A stretch of 64,000 nt of DNA from Burkholderia stagnalis (GCF_902830275.1 NZ_CADESW010000029.1:1-64000), one strand, 5' to 3'; shown: positions 8,416 through 17,255, numbered from the stretch's first letter. Translations and numbers: made by a program. The notes: generated from the letters alone by a model not told the origin.

Positions 8416-8919
8416 ATGTACTCGAACATATTGGTCGCGCTTGACGGCAGCGAGACATCGTCGCGTGCACTCGATGCTGCGCTGACCCTCGCGTCCGAGA
8501 CGAATGCACGGCTTACTCCCGTCTACGTAGTCGACTTTCTCGTGCCGGCTTATGACCCGCTCGGCTACGATCCGTCGATCCTGATCGACGCATTCCGTGA
8601 AGAAGGGCTGCGCGTCACCGCCGACGCCGCGAAACGCATGGCTGAACACGGTGTGTCCGGCACGCCGCGGATCGCCAATGTCGAACCGGCAGGCGAAGAC
8701 GTCGCACAACGCATCCTGATCGTGGCCAGGGACGCTGGCGCCGATCTGATCGTCATGGGAACGCATGGCCGACGCGGCTTCCGGCGGCTGATGCTGGGCA
8801 GCGTTGCCGAGCGCGTGCTGCGGGGCGCCACCTGCGCCGTCTTGATGATTCCCGCGCGTGCCGCGCCGAAGCCTGCCGCCGAAGCCACTGCGGCATCGAC
8901 CGAAAAGGAGCCGTCATGA
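8416..8919 (+). CDS. Universal stress protein, single UspA domain
   Basis: A 167-residue Usp protein beginning [15 protein letters not shown]. Its nucleotide loop is [22 protein letters not shown], followed by a low-complexity Ala/Pro/Glu tail. Its stop overlaps the next start in an ATGA (8916-8919), so it is translationally coupled to the tandem USP downstream. The FNR box at 8343 supports oxygen-limited expression. Probably a cytosolic ATP-binding stress protein; no specific partner can be named. Confidence 0.93.
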   Translation: MYSNILVALDGSETSSRALDAALTLASETNARLTPVYVVDFLVPAYDPLGYDPSILIDAFREEGLRVTADAAKRMAEHGVSGTPRIANVEPAGEDVAQRILIVARDAGADLIVMGTHGRRGFRRLMLGSVAERVLRGATCAVLMIPARAAPKPAAEATAASTEKEPS

Positions 8920-9749
8920 GCTACAAGACCTTGCTCGTCCATCTCGACGACAGCGAGCGCTGCAAAACGCGGCTCGCACTGGCACTCGATCTCGCAGGGC
9001 GCTGGGACGCGCATCTGATCGGTTTGTACGTGGTCTGCCAGGACCTGTTCGAGCCATTGATGCGCCCCGATGAACCGCTCAAGCTCGCGGTGTACGAGCG
9101 CTTGTGCGAGGAGCGCCGCAAGCAGGCAGAAATCAGGTTTCTCGAGGCTGCTGAACGCGCGGGGCGTAGCGTCGAGTGGCGGGCGCCCGCCGGCCCGGCA
9201 ACGGACGTCGCGACACTGCATGCGCGTCATGCCGATCTCCTGGTGCTCGGCCAGACCGACCCTCGCGACCGCACGACTTTTATCGCGCACCATTTCGTCG
9301 AGGACGTGCTGATGGGCAGCGGCCGTCCCGCCATCGTCGTGCCGTATGCCGGCCGGGTGCGCAAGCTCGGCGAGAACATTCTGGTTGCCTGGGACGGTGG
9401 CCGGGAGGCCGCCCGAGCGGTCGCCGATGCGCTGCCGCTGCTCACGCGCGCCCGCTCCGTCAACGTCGAAACCGTGGCACGCAAGCGCCCCGATCCGGAC
9501 GAGACCCCGGCAGGTGTCGACGTCGCTGCCTACCTCGAGCGTCACGGCGTTCGCTCGTCTTTTTCGACGACGCCGCGCGAACCGGACATCGGCTCGGGGG
9601 CGACGCTGCTTAATCGGGCCAGCGACCTGCATGCCGATCTTCTCGTAATGGGCGCGTACAGCCACACCCGGATGCACGAGCGTGTACTCGGCGGCGCCAC
9701 ACGCACCGTTCTGAAAAGCATGACGGTGCCGGTGCTGATGTCGCATTAA
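8916..9749 (+). CDS. Tandem universal stress protein
   Basis: A 277-residue protein with two Usp-like halves. The first (1-145) starts [16 protein letters not shown] and lacks a clear GxxG nucleotide loop. The second (about 148-277) starts [13 protein letters not shown] and ends with [25 protein letters not shown], a variant loop seen in the YdaA/UspE-like class. It is coupled by ATGA to the USP upstream. The pseudogene at 6774 is a shortened relative. A hairpin at 9759 separates it from the convergent USP. Confidence 0.92.
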   Translation: MSYKTLLVHLDDSERCKTRLALALDLAGRWDAHLIGLYVVCQDLFEPLMRPDEPLKLAVYERLCEERRKQAEIRFLEAAERAGRSVEWRAPAGPATDVATLHARHADLLVLGQTDPRDRTTFIAHHFVEDVLMGSGRPAIVVPYAGRVRKLGENILVAWDGGREAARAVADALPLLTRARSVNVETVARKRPDPDETPAGVDVAAYLERHGVRSSFSTTPREPDIGSGATLLNRASDLHADLLVMGAYSHTRMHERVLGGATRTVLKSMTVPVLMSH

Positions 9750-9758
9750 TCCGTCAGG

Positions 9759-9780
9759 GGGCAGCCGGGTCCGGCTGCCT
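9759..9780. terminator. Bidirectional terminator-like hairpin
   Basis: GGCAGCC and GGCTGCC pair around a GGGTCC loop between the convergent USP genes (stops at 9749 and 9790). There is no strong T-run, so it is only terminator-like. Confidence 0.5.
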
Positions 9781-9789
9781 CGTCACCGT

Positions 9790-10260
9790 TTACAGGGCTG
9801 CGGCACGCGCGTCGGCATTGTCCCGCACGAGCAGGACCGGTCGATCCGCCGTGCGCAGCAGCGACTCCGCGACGCTGCCCAGCAATGTCCGGCGGATGCC
9901 GTGGCGGCCATGTGTCCCCATTACGATCAGATCGGCATCGCATTCGGCGGCCGCTCGGGCAAGCGCAGCCGACACATTTTCGCCGGATGTTTCGATCGTA
10001 TGCGCGGACCCGCGCACGCCGCTTAACCGGAACGCGGTCTCGGCGTCAGCCAATACCCTGCTGGCGATGTCGGTATCCAGAGGGTTCCGGTCGCGTTGGT
10101 CGACATAACCGCTGTCGATATCGGTGAGCCGCGGCGCGTCCGATACGGCACACACCGCGACGACAAGGCCGCCCGACGCGCAGGCAAGCCGGATCGCCTC
10201 GTCAAGCGCGAGGCGCGCGCCGCGGCTGCCGTCCAGCGCCGCAAAGATCCGTTCGTACAT
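9790..10260 (-). CDS. Universal stress protein, single UspA domain
   Basis: A 156-residue Usp protein starting MYERIFAALDGSRGARLA, with loop MGTHGRHGIRRTLLGSVAESLLR. The open frame extends upstream to 10983, but that part is antisense to the histidine kinase and unlike any Usp, so I start at the ATG at 10258-10260, which follows a GGGAGG-like site. The FNR box at 10324 is 64 bases upstream. Confidence 0.92.
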   Translation of the reverse strand: MYERIFAALDGSRGARLALDEAIRLACASGGLVVAVCAVSDAPRLTDIDSGYVDQRDRNPLDTDIASRVLADAETAFRLSGVRGSAHTIETSGENVSAALARAAAECDADLIVMGTHGRHGIRRTLLGSVAESLLRTADRPVLLVRDNADARAAAL

Positions 10261-10323
10261 ACCGCCTCCCCGTCGCTCGTCCGGTTTCCGGCTCCCAGTC
10301 TGAGCCGGGTCGGGTTGCGCCGC

Positions 10324-10337
10324 TTGATGCGGGTCAA
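10324..10337. promoter_or_regulatory. FNR/ANR-type box (TTGATGCGGGTCAA)
   Basis: One change from TTGAT-N4-ATCAA. Centred 70 bases before the minus-strand USP start at 10260. Confidence 0.8.
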
Positions 10338-10519
10338 GCATCGGCCCGGGGGCGCTTGACGGCAGGCCCGCACGCGCCCCGATTGGCGAAATCATGGCAA
10401 ACCGCGCACAATTCCTCCAGAAAAGCGTACCAGCCAGCCTTCGCGAGCTTGGCGTCCGGCCGCAGCGTGCCGGCGCCGGCGATTTTCTTCGGGATGAACG
10501 CCCATGACCGCGCATGCAT
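10334..10519 (-). CDS. Possible small protein, uncertain
   Basis: A 61-codon frame with GC-rich third positions, encoding a mixed-composition peptide with three cysteines, including ELCAVCHDF. Its start would lie inside the divergent histidine kinase frame (start 10504) and its stop overlaps the FNR box at 10324. I recognise no family and see no convincing ribosome site. It may be coincidental. Confidence 0.25.
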   Translation of the reverse strand: MHARSWAFIPKKIAGAGTLRPDAKLAKAGWYAFLEELCAVCHDFANRGACGPAVKRPRADA

Positions 10520-12495
10520 CTTTCCCCGGCGCCGCCCAGACGTCTCGCCGCGTACGCTTCATGCACCGCGCGTCTGTTGCCGCGCTGCTTGCCCTCGCTG
10601 CCGGCGTGGCCGGATCGCTCGTCGCGGCCGGAAGTCTCCAGGTACGGGCACATGAGACGGCACGGGCTCAATTCGAGCGCATGGCGACGCTCGCTACCCT
10701 CAATCTCCAGCACGATCTGCTCAACGCTGCAGCCGTGCTGCGAGGCGCCCGTAGTTTCGCCGTCGCGACCCGACAATCCGACGACGCGTGGCGACGCTAT
10801 GTCGCCGGTCTCGATCTCGAAAGCCTGCAATCGCCTGTTCGTACCCTCGGCATCATCGGCGCCGGCGCAGCAGCGGACGACGATCCAGGGACGCAACGCG
10901 CGCTGCGACGCGCGGCCGATAGCGGCAAGGCGGCACTGGCGGCGAGGCAGGTGCGCGACCGTGCCGACACGACGGCGGACCATCCGGACTTCGCGCTTTA
11001 TCTTCCGATCGATACGGGCGGCGCTGCCGCGCCTGCCGACGAGCAGCGGCGAGCCGAGACCGTCGGATTCGTCTACGCCGGCCTGGATGTACGACGGTTG
11101 TTCGATCCGCCATCGATGAGCCAGCTTGGCTTACAAGTCACGGCGGACAATCCGCCGGCGGTCATCTATTCAGGCGCCCTGACCGCGAACGGACACGCGC
11201 CCGACGACGAATTCGTCAAACGAACGGACACGCTGACTTTCGGCGGCACGTCGCTTTCACTCGCCTACAGCGCCGCCCTGCCCGACACGTCCGGCGCCGC
11301 GATCGTGATCCTGCTCACGGGTATCGCCGTCTCGCTCGCGCTTGCCACGCTCGTCCATCAGGCCGTCACCCGACGTCATTTCGCGGATACCCCCGGAAGC
11401 GGCGCCCCACTTTCCGAAGCGCGCATGATGGGCATCATCCGATCGTCGATGGAGGCCATTATCACCATCGATGAACGTCAGACGGTCGTGATTTTCAACC
11501 CCGCGGCGGAACACGTGTTTGGCGTCTCCGCCATGGAAGCAATCGGCGCCCCACTGTCCCGTTTCATTCCGGAACGTTTTCGCGCCACGCACGCGAAGCA
11601 CGTCGAACAATTTGGCGTGACAGGTGTCTCCGAACGGAAAATGGGGCAACAACGCGTGCTGTTCGGGCTGCGCGGGGACGGGTCCGAGTTTCCCATCGAG
11701 GCATCCATTTCGCAAATCCGCGACGGCACCGGCAAGTTGTATACGGTCATGCTTCGTGACGTGACCGAACGTGTCCGCGCGGAGAATGCGCTCAAGCAAT
11801 CGCGCGAAGAACTGCGCGAATTGTCGGCCAACCTGCAGAACGTCCGTGAAGAAGAAAAAACCCGCATTGCACGAGAACTGCATGACGATCTCGGCCAACA
11901 GCTCACCGCACTCAAGATGGATCTGTCCGCCGTCGAGCTGGGACTGGCGAAGCATCTCCCGCCCGGTACCGCCGTGCGCGACCAATTGGGCGGCATGCAC
12001 CGCCTGATCGATTCCACCGTCGCCTCGGTTCGGCGCATTGCGGCGGATCTCAGGCCGGTGATGCTCGACGATCTCGGTCTCGTCCCCGCGATCGAATGGC
12101 TCGCGAACGATTTCACGAATCGCTACGGAATCGCAGTCGAGCGACATATCGATCCCGCCGACACGGTATTCACCAATGCCGGCGCGACCACGCTGTTCCG
12201 GATCGTTCAGGAAGCGCTGACCAACGTCGTGCGGCACGCCGACGCAACGCACGTGACGTTGATGCTGAAAGTCGACGACGGATGCTGCTTGTTGCGAATC
12301 GCCGACAACGGCCACGGCGCGCCGGATAGCCGGACGAAGGCGCGCGACCATCCGTCGTTCGGACTGATCGGAATCCGCGAGCGTGCGCACATGCTCGATG
12401 GCAATGTGACGATCGACAACGAGCCAGGCAAAGGTTTCACGATCACCGTGACGCTGCCGCTCCACGCGATCCGGCAAGGGGGCGTGTTGTCATGA
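10504..12495 (+). CDS. CHASE-PAS sensor histidine kinase (HisKA_3 / NarX-UhpB class)
   Basis: Membrane sensor kinase of 663 residues. In order: a membrane segment (about 24-43), a periplasmic CHASE-like domain (about 50-250), a second membrane segment (about 262-283), a PAS domain (about 305-425), a short coiled coil, a HisKA_3 dimerisation domain with ARELHDDLGQQL (phosphoacceptor His460), and an HATPase domain with FRIVQEALTNVVRHA and FGLIGIRERA. CHASE domains bind small extracellular ligands; PAS may sense redox or a cofactor. The response regulator overlaps its end by 4 bases (ATGA). No FNR box was seen upstream. The start could instead be the ATG at 10561. Confidence 0.93.
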   Translation: MTAHASFPGAAQTSRRVRFMHRASVAALLALAAGVAGSLVAAGSLQVRAHETARAQFERMATLATLNLQHDLLNAAAVLRGARSFAVATRQSDDAWRRYVAGLDLESLQSPVRTLGIIGAGAAADDDPGTQRALRRAADSGKAALAARQVRDRADTTADHPDFALYLPIDTGGAAAPADEQRRAETVGFVYAGLDVRRLFDPPSMSQLGLQVTADNPPAVIYSGALTANGHAPDDEFVKRTDTLTFGGTSLSLAYSAALPDTSGAAIVILLTGIAVSLALATLVHQAVTRRHFADTPGSGAPLSEARMMGIIRSSMEAIITIDERQTVVIFNPAAEHVFGVSAMEAIGAPLSRFIPERFRATHAKHVEQFGVTGVSERKMGQQRVLFGLRGDGSEFPIEASISQIRDGTGKLYTVMLRDVTERVRAENALKQSREELRELSANLQNVREEEKTRIARELHDDLGQQLTALKMDLSAVELGLAKHLPPGTAVRDQLGGMHRLIDSTVASVRRIAADLRPVMLDDLGLVPAIEWLANDFTNRYGIAVERHIDPADTVFTNAGATTLFRIVQEALTNVVRHADATHVTLMLKVDDGCCLLRIADNGHGAPDSRTKARDHPSFGLIGIRERAHMLDGNVTIDNEPGKGFTITVTLPLHAIRQGGVLS

Positions 12496-13139
12496 TCAAG
12501 GTACTCATCGCCGACGACCACGCTCTTGTCAGAGACGGCCTCCGTCACATCCTGCAGAACGCCAGCGACTTCGAAATCGCCGGCGAAGCGCGGGATAGTG
12601 CTTCAACGATGGCGCTCGTACGCGGCACGAATGCAGACGTGCTGGTGCTCGACCTGTCGATGCCCGGCCGCAATGGCGTCGAACTCATCAAGCAGATCAA
12701 GGATGAAAAGCCGTCGTTGCACATCCTCGTGCTGACGATGCACGCAGAACAGCAATATGCGGTGCGCGCATTCCGTGCGGGTGCGGCCGGCTACATGACC
12801 AAGGAAAGTGCGAGTGCCGAGCTGGTTGCCGCGCTGACCAAAATCGCCGCCGGCGGCGTGTATGTCAGCCTCGCCATGGCCGAACAGTTTGCGCAAAGTC
12901 TCAACGAGCCGACCGACATGCTGCCGCATCAGCGCTTGTCCGACCGGGAATTCGACGTATTTCGCCGAGTTGCGTCCGGTCAGTCGATTTCCGAGATCGC
13001 CGAGGAACTTTGCGTGAGCGTGAAGACCGTCAGCACCTACAAAGCCCGTATTCTCGAGAAGATGCAGATGTCGAACGAAGCGGCGCTCGTGCGCTACGCG
13101 ATGCGACACAAGCTGTTCGACGATCAGGATGACCTGTGA
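12492..13139 (+). CDS. NarL/FixJ-family response regulator
   Basis: A 215-residue transcription factor, the partner of the upstream kinase (ATGA overlap at 12492-12495). The receiver domain has acidic residues D8-D9, phosphoacceptor D54 in VLVLDLSMPG, a switch Thr in VLTMHA and K104 in YMTKES. The LuxR-type helix-turn-helix occupies about 145-207 (LSDREFDVFRRVASGQS and VKTVSTYKARILEKM). A perfect dyad about 110 bases downstream could be its target, which is a guess. Confidence 0.95.
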   Translation: MIKVLIADDHALVRDGLRHILQNASDFEIAGEARDSASTMALVRGTNADVLVLDLSMPGRNGVELIKQIKDEKPSLHILVLTMHAEQQYAVRAFRAGAAGYMTKESASAELVAALTKIAAGGVYVSLAMAEQFAQSLNEPTDMLPHQRLSDREFDVFRRVASGQSISEIAEELCVSVKTVSTYKARILEKMQMSNEAALVRYAMRHKLFDDQDDL

Positions 13140-13540
13140 AGATCGCCGGGATTCCCCCTTGTCATGCGGAAGGCGCGGGAAAACGCCGATCCCCGGAGAA
13201 CGCGTCAGTTGACATGACGCATGGATACAAGATTCTGACAGGTGTGTAGGAACCGTCCTACAGCGCTTCCCTATCGCCTACCGAATCTGCAAGTCTCGCT
13301 GATTTCGCTTGCGCTTCAAGCGATACATACTGGGCAATAAGAAAACCAAGTAGCATGTGCCGCCCGGAACAAGCGCAGTTTCGTCGCCCGACAACCGCGG
13401 TATCGATCAATCGGCCAAACCGGTGCGGGTCTCCTCTCATGAAGACGGCAGAGCATCGCCGTCGCATACGACAGGGTCAACATCGTCAAGCCCATGGCAC
13501 GGGTAAGGTGCGCTGCTGACCGTATTTGCAGGAGCAGATG
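13140..13540. other. Intergenic region between response regulator and FNR gene
   Basis: No convincing gene. It holds the dyad at 13245-13262 and the FNR gene's ribosome site (AGGAG at 13530-13534). I see no FNR box here, so the FNR gene may not be controlled by its own product. Confidence 0.5.
13245..13262. promoter_or_regulatory. Perfect dyad (TGTAGGA-N4-TCCTACA), candidate operator
   Basis: TGTAGGA-ACCG-TCCTACA: 7-base arms with a 4-base spacer, between the response regulator stop (13139) and the FNR-family start. It has operator-like geometry and no T-run, so a protein-binding site is more likely than a terminator. The binder is unknown; the NarL-type regulator next to it is the obvious candidate. 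Confidence 0.45.
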
Positions 13541-14314
13541 ATGCTGACCAACGTCGATGTCGCGACGTCCACGCCGTTACACCCCATCATTCCGCTGCAT
13601 TCGGTGGCGCGCGAGGATCAACCGAAACGGAGTACTTCCCGCTGTTCATCGTGCGCACTACGCAACGTGTGTATGCCGCAAAATCTGACGCCCGACGATT
13701 TCGCGCGGCTCGACGCGATGATCTGCACGACCCGTCATGTCAAACGCGGCGATTCCCTCTACCGCGCGGGCGACGTGTTCCAAAGCATCTACGCGGTAAG
13801 GACCGGTTCGTTCAAGACCGTCATGATGCACCGCGACGGCGACGAGCAAGTGACGGGCTTTCAGATCGTCGGCGAATCGCTTGGACTGGACGGCGTGCAC
13901 AGCGGCCGTCACAACGGCGATGCAATCGCCCTTGAAGACAGCACCGTCTGCATCATTCCCTTTGGCCAACTCGAACAGCTGTGCCGTGAAAATCGCACGA
14001 TGCAACATCATGTGTACCAGATGATGAGCGGCGAGATTGTCCGGGAGTCAGGGCTGATGCTGCTGCTCGGCACGATGACCGCCGAGCAACGCGTCGCGGC
14101 GTTCCTGCTGAATCTCTCCGCGCGCTTCAAGGCGCGGGGCTATTCATCTGCGGAATTCATCCTGCGGATGACACGCGACGAAATCGGCGGTTATCTCGGC
14201 ATGAAGCTGGAAACGGTGAGCCGCATGCTGTCGAAATTCCAGCGGAGCGGGATGGTCGCAGCGCAGGGCAAGCAAATCCGCATCGTCGACCCGGACAGTC
14301 TCGCGCAAGTCTGA
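13541..14314 (+). CDS. FNR/ANR-type oxygen-sensing transcription regulator
   Basis: CRP/FNR-family activator, 257 residues from the ATG at 13541, chosen because AGGAG at 13530-13534 is 6 bases upstream; the ATG at 13538 is too close. Cys35, Cys38 and Cys44 (RCSSCALRNVC) plus Cys137 match the four [4Fe-4S] ligands of FNR, so it should sense oxygen. The recognition helix MKLETVSRML has E224, S227 and R228 at the positions that read TTGAT in E. coli FNR. That fits the TTGA-N6-TCAA sites spread through this island. It is probably the island's own regulator, though other FNR proteins in the genome could share sites. Confidence 0.95.
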   Translation: MLTNVDVATSTPLHPIIPLHSVAREDQPKRSTSRCSSCALRNVCMPQNLTPDDFARLDAMICTTRHVKRGDSLYRAGDVFQSIYAVRTGSFKTVMMHRDGDEQVTGFQIVGESLGLDGVHSGRHNGDAIALEDSTVCIIPFGQLEQLCRENRTMQHHVYQMMSGEIVRESGLMLLLGTMTAEQRVAAFLLNLSARFKARGYSSAEFILRMTRDEIGGYLGMKLETVSRMLSKFQRSGMVAAQGKQIRIVDPDSLAQV

Positions 14315-14344
14315 ATTCGCATTCAACGGGCACCGTGCGCCTCG

Positions 14345-14548
14345 CTAGCGCTCCCGTTGCGCCGAGCGAATGGCCGCCAGTCGGGCGCGCACGCGCCGAA
14401 TCGCGAACACCATCACGAATTCGCGCACGTGCGCCCCCTCTTCGAGATCCTTGATCTCTTCGTCGAGCCAGCGTTTCAGCGCGTCTTCCGGGATCGCCAG
14501 TTCCCGGGCCACCTCTCGCAGCGGCTCGAACCATCGCTCGTCCTGCAT
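14345..14548 (-). CDS. Small hypothetical protein (resembles DUF3562)
   Basis: A 67-residue, charged helical protein with a segment like REVARELAIPEDALKRWL and a VREFVMVFAIRRVRARL end, similar in pattern to DUF3562 small proteins. That family call is from memory and moderate. The ATG at 14546-14548 follows an AGGAGG site. The FNR box at 14633 lies 85 bases upstream. Function unknown. Confidence 0.75.
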   Translation of the reverse strand: MQDERWFEPLREVARELAIPEDALKRWLDEEIKDLEEGAHVREFVMVFAIRRVRARLAAIRSAQRER

Positions 14549-14632
14549 CGCGCTCCCTCCTGCGTGCGCGCGCCACCCCATTCAAGACTAGCCTCACCGC
14601 ACGCGCGCCGCATGACTCGGCCACCCGCGCGC

Positions 14633-14646
14633 TTGACATGGGTCAA
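14633..14646. promoter_or_regulatory. FNR/ANR-type box (TTGACATGGGTCAA)
   Basis: TTGA-N6-TCAA between the divergent small protein (start 14548, about 91 bases away) and the cytochrome c (start 14821). Its position better suits the small protein, but it could serve both. Confidence 0.75.
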
Positions 14647-14820
14647 CGGCCGCAGGCCGGTTGCTGACACGATGAAATTTGACGGCCAGCCGCAATTGCT
14701 GTTGCGCATCGGACACAGCCCGCACACGCCTCGTGCTCCCCGTCGGCCACTCGACGAGGTGATTTCACCGGCGCGTCCGCGCGCGTGCCATGCAGGGCTC
14801 TACGCCGACGGAGGAAAAAC

Positions 14821-15156
14821 ATGAATATCACACGCGCACTCGCCGCTGGCCTGATCATCGCGCTGGCCGGCGTCGCCAGAGCACAGACGGCAGTGCCCGA
14901 ACCGACCGAGCTCGTCGACGCGCAGCACTGCATGTTCTGCCATACACCCGACATGCCATTCCTCGCGCCGTCATTCCACCAGATCGCGGAGCGGTATCGC
15001 GACGTTCCGCGTGCGCAGGAACAACTCGAGATCAAGCTGCGGCTCGGGGGGCGCGCGCATTGGGGCGATACGCCCATGCCGTCGGCCGCCGAGCGCGGCG
15101 GCCCGCTGTCGCGGGATGACGCGCGCCGGCTCGTACAGTGGGTTCTGAGCCAATAG
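14821..15156 (+). CDS. Small periplasmic c-type cytochrome
   Basis: A 111-residue exported electron carrier with a cleavable signal peptide (about 1-21, ending GVARAQ). It has one heme motif, CMFCH, and a likely Met ligand in the DTPMPS segment. Length and spacing fit class I cytochromes of the c551/c552 type. GGAGG lies 6-8 bases before the ATG; an in-frame start at 14785 would spoil the signal peptide. The LOG-family gene follows after 12 bases. A role in anaerobic electron transfer is inference. Confidence 0.9.
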   Translation: MNITRALAAGLIIALAGVARAQTAVPEPTELVDAQHCMFCHTPDMPFLAPSFHQIAERYRDVPRAQEQLEIKLRLGGRAHWGDTPMPSAAERGGPLSRDDARRLVQWVLSQ

Positions 15157-15168
15157 CCACGGCCGCCC

Positions 15169-16215
15169 ATGTCGGATGCAGTCAAGCGCGTTTCCGCCGG
15201 CACCCGCCGCAGCAATGCCCGGCGAGAGCGCCCCACGCGTCGCGGCGCCGAATTCGACGTCATGACGCAAGAAGCGCGCGGCAAACCTCGCGCCACGGCG
15301 CCACGCACGGCCGGAATCCACGGCGATCTGCGGCCCCTGCCACGCCGGAGCCGCCGGTTTGCCGAACGCCTGGCCTGCGCTCCGGCCGACGAGGATGCCG
15401 CATTCCTGAAACGTCCCGGCATGCGTGGCATCCGGTTGCAACTCGACTACTGGAAAGCCGAGGAGCGCCTGCAATGCGAGCGAATCGGTCACGCGGTCGT
15501 GATCTACGGCAGCACACGTATGGTCTCACCGGCGGTGGCGAGCGCACGGTTGGCCGAAGCGAACCGTGCGCTGGCTGAGCGGCCGCATGATGCACAGCGG
15601 CGCCACGCGGTCGCCGAGGCAAGCCGGCTCGTCGAGCACAGTGCGTACTATCGCGTCGCGCGCGAATTCGGACGCCTTGTGGGGCGGGCTGCCTGCAGCG
15701 TTCGCACGGCACGGCTTGCCGTGGTCACGGGCGGCGGCCCGGGCATCATGGAAGCCGCCAACCGTGGCGCATACGAGAGCGGTGCGCCTAGCATCGGATT
15801 CAACATCGAGCTCCCGAGGAAACAAATACCCAACCGGTACATCACGCCCGATTTGTGTTTCCGCTTCCACTATTTCGCCATCCGTAAATTGCATCTGCTC
15901 GAACGCGCGAAGGCCGCGGTCTTCTTTCCCGGCGGATATGGCACCTTCGACGAACTGTTCGAGGTGCTGACGCTCCTGCAGACAGGCAAGATCCCTCCGC
16001 TTCCCGTGATACTCGTTGGCGAAGCGTACTGGCGTCGCGCGGTGGATTTCGAGTTCCTCGCGGACGAAGGGATGATCGACCGCCACGATCTCGAGCTGTT
16101 CACCTATTGCGAATCTGCTCCGGATATCTGGCGCGCGATCGGCGATTGGTACGAGCGGCAACGCATTCGCCCGCGGATGCGACGCAAGACGTCCCGGACG
16201 GGACGTCGCGTGTAG
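15169..16215 (+). CDS. LOG-family protein (TIGR00730-type nucleotide phosphoribohydrolase)
   Basis: A 348-residue cytosolic protein. The conserved Rossmann-like domain (about 105-330) has VVIYGSTR, VVTGGGPGIMEAANRGA and the diagnostic PGGYGTFDELFE, as in LOG proteins that release cytokinin-type bases or cleave nucleoside monophosphates. It was formerly called lysine decarboxylase-like. The first 60 or so residues are Arg-rich and low in complexity, so translation might start later (for example the ATG at 15262). It is probably in an operon with the cytochrome gene. Confidence 0.88.
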   Translation: MSDAVKRVSAGTRRSNARRERPTRRGAEFDVMTQEARGKPRATAPRTAGIHGDLRPLPRRSRRFAERLACAPADEDAAFLKRPGMRGIRLQLDYWKAEERLQCERIGHAVVIYGSTRMVSPAVASARLAEANRALAERPHDAQRRHAVAEASRLVEHSAYYRVAREFGRLVGRAACSVRTARLAVVTGGGPGIMEAANRGAYESGAPSIGFNIELPRKQIPNRYITPDLCFRFHYFAIRKLHLLERAKAAVFFPGGYGTFDELFEVLTLLQTGKIPPLPVILVGEAYWRRAVDFEFLADEGMIDRHDLELFTYCESAPDIWRAIGDWYERQRIRPRMRRKTSRTGRRV

Positions 16216-16251
16216 GAATCCACTGAGCGCGTCTGCACGATCCCTCCGCTG

Positions 16252-16273
16252 TCTTCAGGGCTATCTTCAGGGC
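16252..16273. repeat. Short tandem repeat (TCTTCAGGGC, twice, 12-base period)
   Basis: Two copies of TCTTCAGGGC separated by TA, in the convergent gap between the LOG and BON genes. No function assigned. Confidence 0.4.
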
Positions 16274-16335
16274 CGCCTTCTTGATCCCGCCGTCGGCCCG
16301 CCCCCGCTACGCGGCATGCCGGCGGCACATGACGT

Positions 16336-16986
16336 TCAGTCGACGACAAGGTTGTCGACGACCGCACGCACGCCCCGCGCCGACCAGGCCGCGCCGCGCA
16401 CCGCCTTGCGTTCGGAAAACGATCCGACCTTCCCCGACAAGGTCACCGTTCCGTCGTGCACCTCGACGCTGATGTGCTTGGCCTCCCGTTCGGCGTGACG
16501 CATGATCGCGCGCTTGATGTTCCCGCCGATGTCGAGAGAGCCGACCGTTCCCAGCACGGCGATGTGATTCGTCACGCCGGTCACGCTGCGCATCTGGGAA
16601 ATCGCACGTACCGCCATGTGGCTCTGATATGCCCAGTCGACCTTGCCGGACAACGTGATCCAACCGTGCTCGACCTGTACCTTGACGGTGTCGTCGTGCA
16701 GGCCGACCGTCCAGTGAAGAACCGAGCGCACTGCAATGGCGATGTCCTCGTCGGTCCGGACGTCGTCGTTCGGCAAATGCACGGTCATGTCGATCACGAC
16801 GGCCTTGACGCCAGATACGCGGTTCGCCGCACGCTCGATCGCGAGCTTCTCGGCATAGCTTGGCGGATGACCCGACAGGGTCACGATGCGATTGGCCACC
16901 TCGACGCCGATACGGGTCGAGTCGATGGACGGGTCGGATTCCAGCTCTTCCTGTACTTCCTGCTTCAGTTGCTTGTCCGTTTTCAT
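16336..16986 (-). CDS. Three-BON-domain protein (OsmY-like)
   Basis: A 216-residue protein with three BON repeats (about 4-70, 78-146 and 150-216), each with the conserved VxVxxGxVTLSG-type strand (for example VEVANRIVTLSGH, VQVEHGWITLSGK, VEVHDGTVTLSGK). BON proteins usually bind membranes or phospholipids. No signal peptide is evident, so a cytosolic or peripheral location is likely here. The FNR-like box at 17064 is upstream. The ATG at 16984-16986 has a GGAGAG site. Confidence 0.93.
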   Translation of the reverse strand: MKTDKQLKQEVQEELESDPSIDSTRIGVEVANRIVTLSGHPPSYAEKLAIERAANRVSGVKAVVIDMTVHLPNDDVRTDEDIAIAVRSVLHWTVGLHDDTVKVQVEHGWITLSGKVDWAYQSHMAVRAISQMRSVTGVTNHIAVLGTVGSLDIGGNIKRAIMRHAEREAKHISVEVHDGTVTLSGKVGSFSERKAVRGAAWSARGVRAVVDNLVVD

Positions 16987-17063
16987 CGCCTGCTCTCCTA
17001 TGAGCCACGGCGTTCAAATCCGCCGCGTCAAAATCAGATTTGCACGAGCGCGGTCCGGATTCG

Positions 17064-17077
17064 CTGATTCAGGTCAA
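17064..17077. promoter_or_regulatory. FNR/ANR-like box (CTGATTCAGGTCAA), one mismatch in each arm
   Basis: CTGAT-TCAG-GTCAA, centred 84 bases before the BON-domain start. This is the weakest left arm of the series, but its position agrees with the others. Confidence 0.55.
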
Positions 17078-17231
17078 TGGAGACGCCGCGGTGCGAGCCG
17101 TTGCCGGCCGGTTGCATCGACTCGTGCCGAAGCATGCGATGGATGCGCGCAATCTCACCGGCTACCCGATGGATGGTGCCCGACCGGCCGCTTGAGCGGA
17201 CAAGACGTCAGGCGCGCCCAATGAAACGAAC

Positions 17232-17255
17232 GGCGCGCGGGTCATCCCGTGCGCC
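17232..17255. terminator. Terminator-like hairpin after hsp20
   Basis: GGCGCGCGGG pairs with CCCGTGCGCC (one G-T pair) around TCAT. It lies about 50 bases beyond the hsp20 stop, and the minus strand is moderately T-rich after it. Confidence 0.5.

Noticed and set aside
9790-10983. Long minus-strand frame extending the USP by over 240 residues
   Set aside because: The extension is antisense to the histidine kinase; only the last 156 residues look like a Usp.
13245-13262. Reading the TGTAGGA dyad as a terminator of the response regulator gene
   Set aside because: The arms are short and AT-containing and no T-run follows, so an operator is the better reading.
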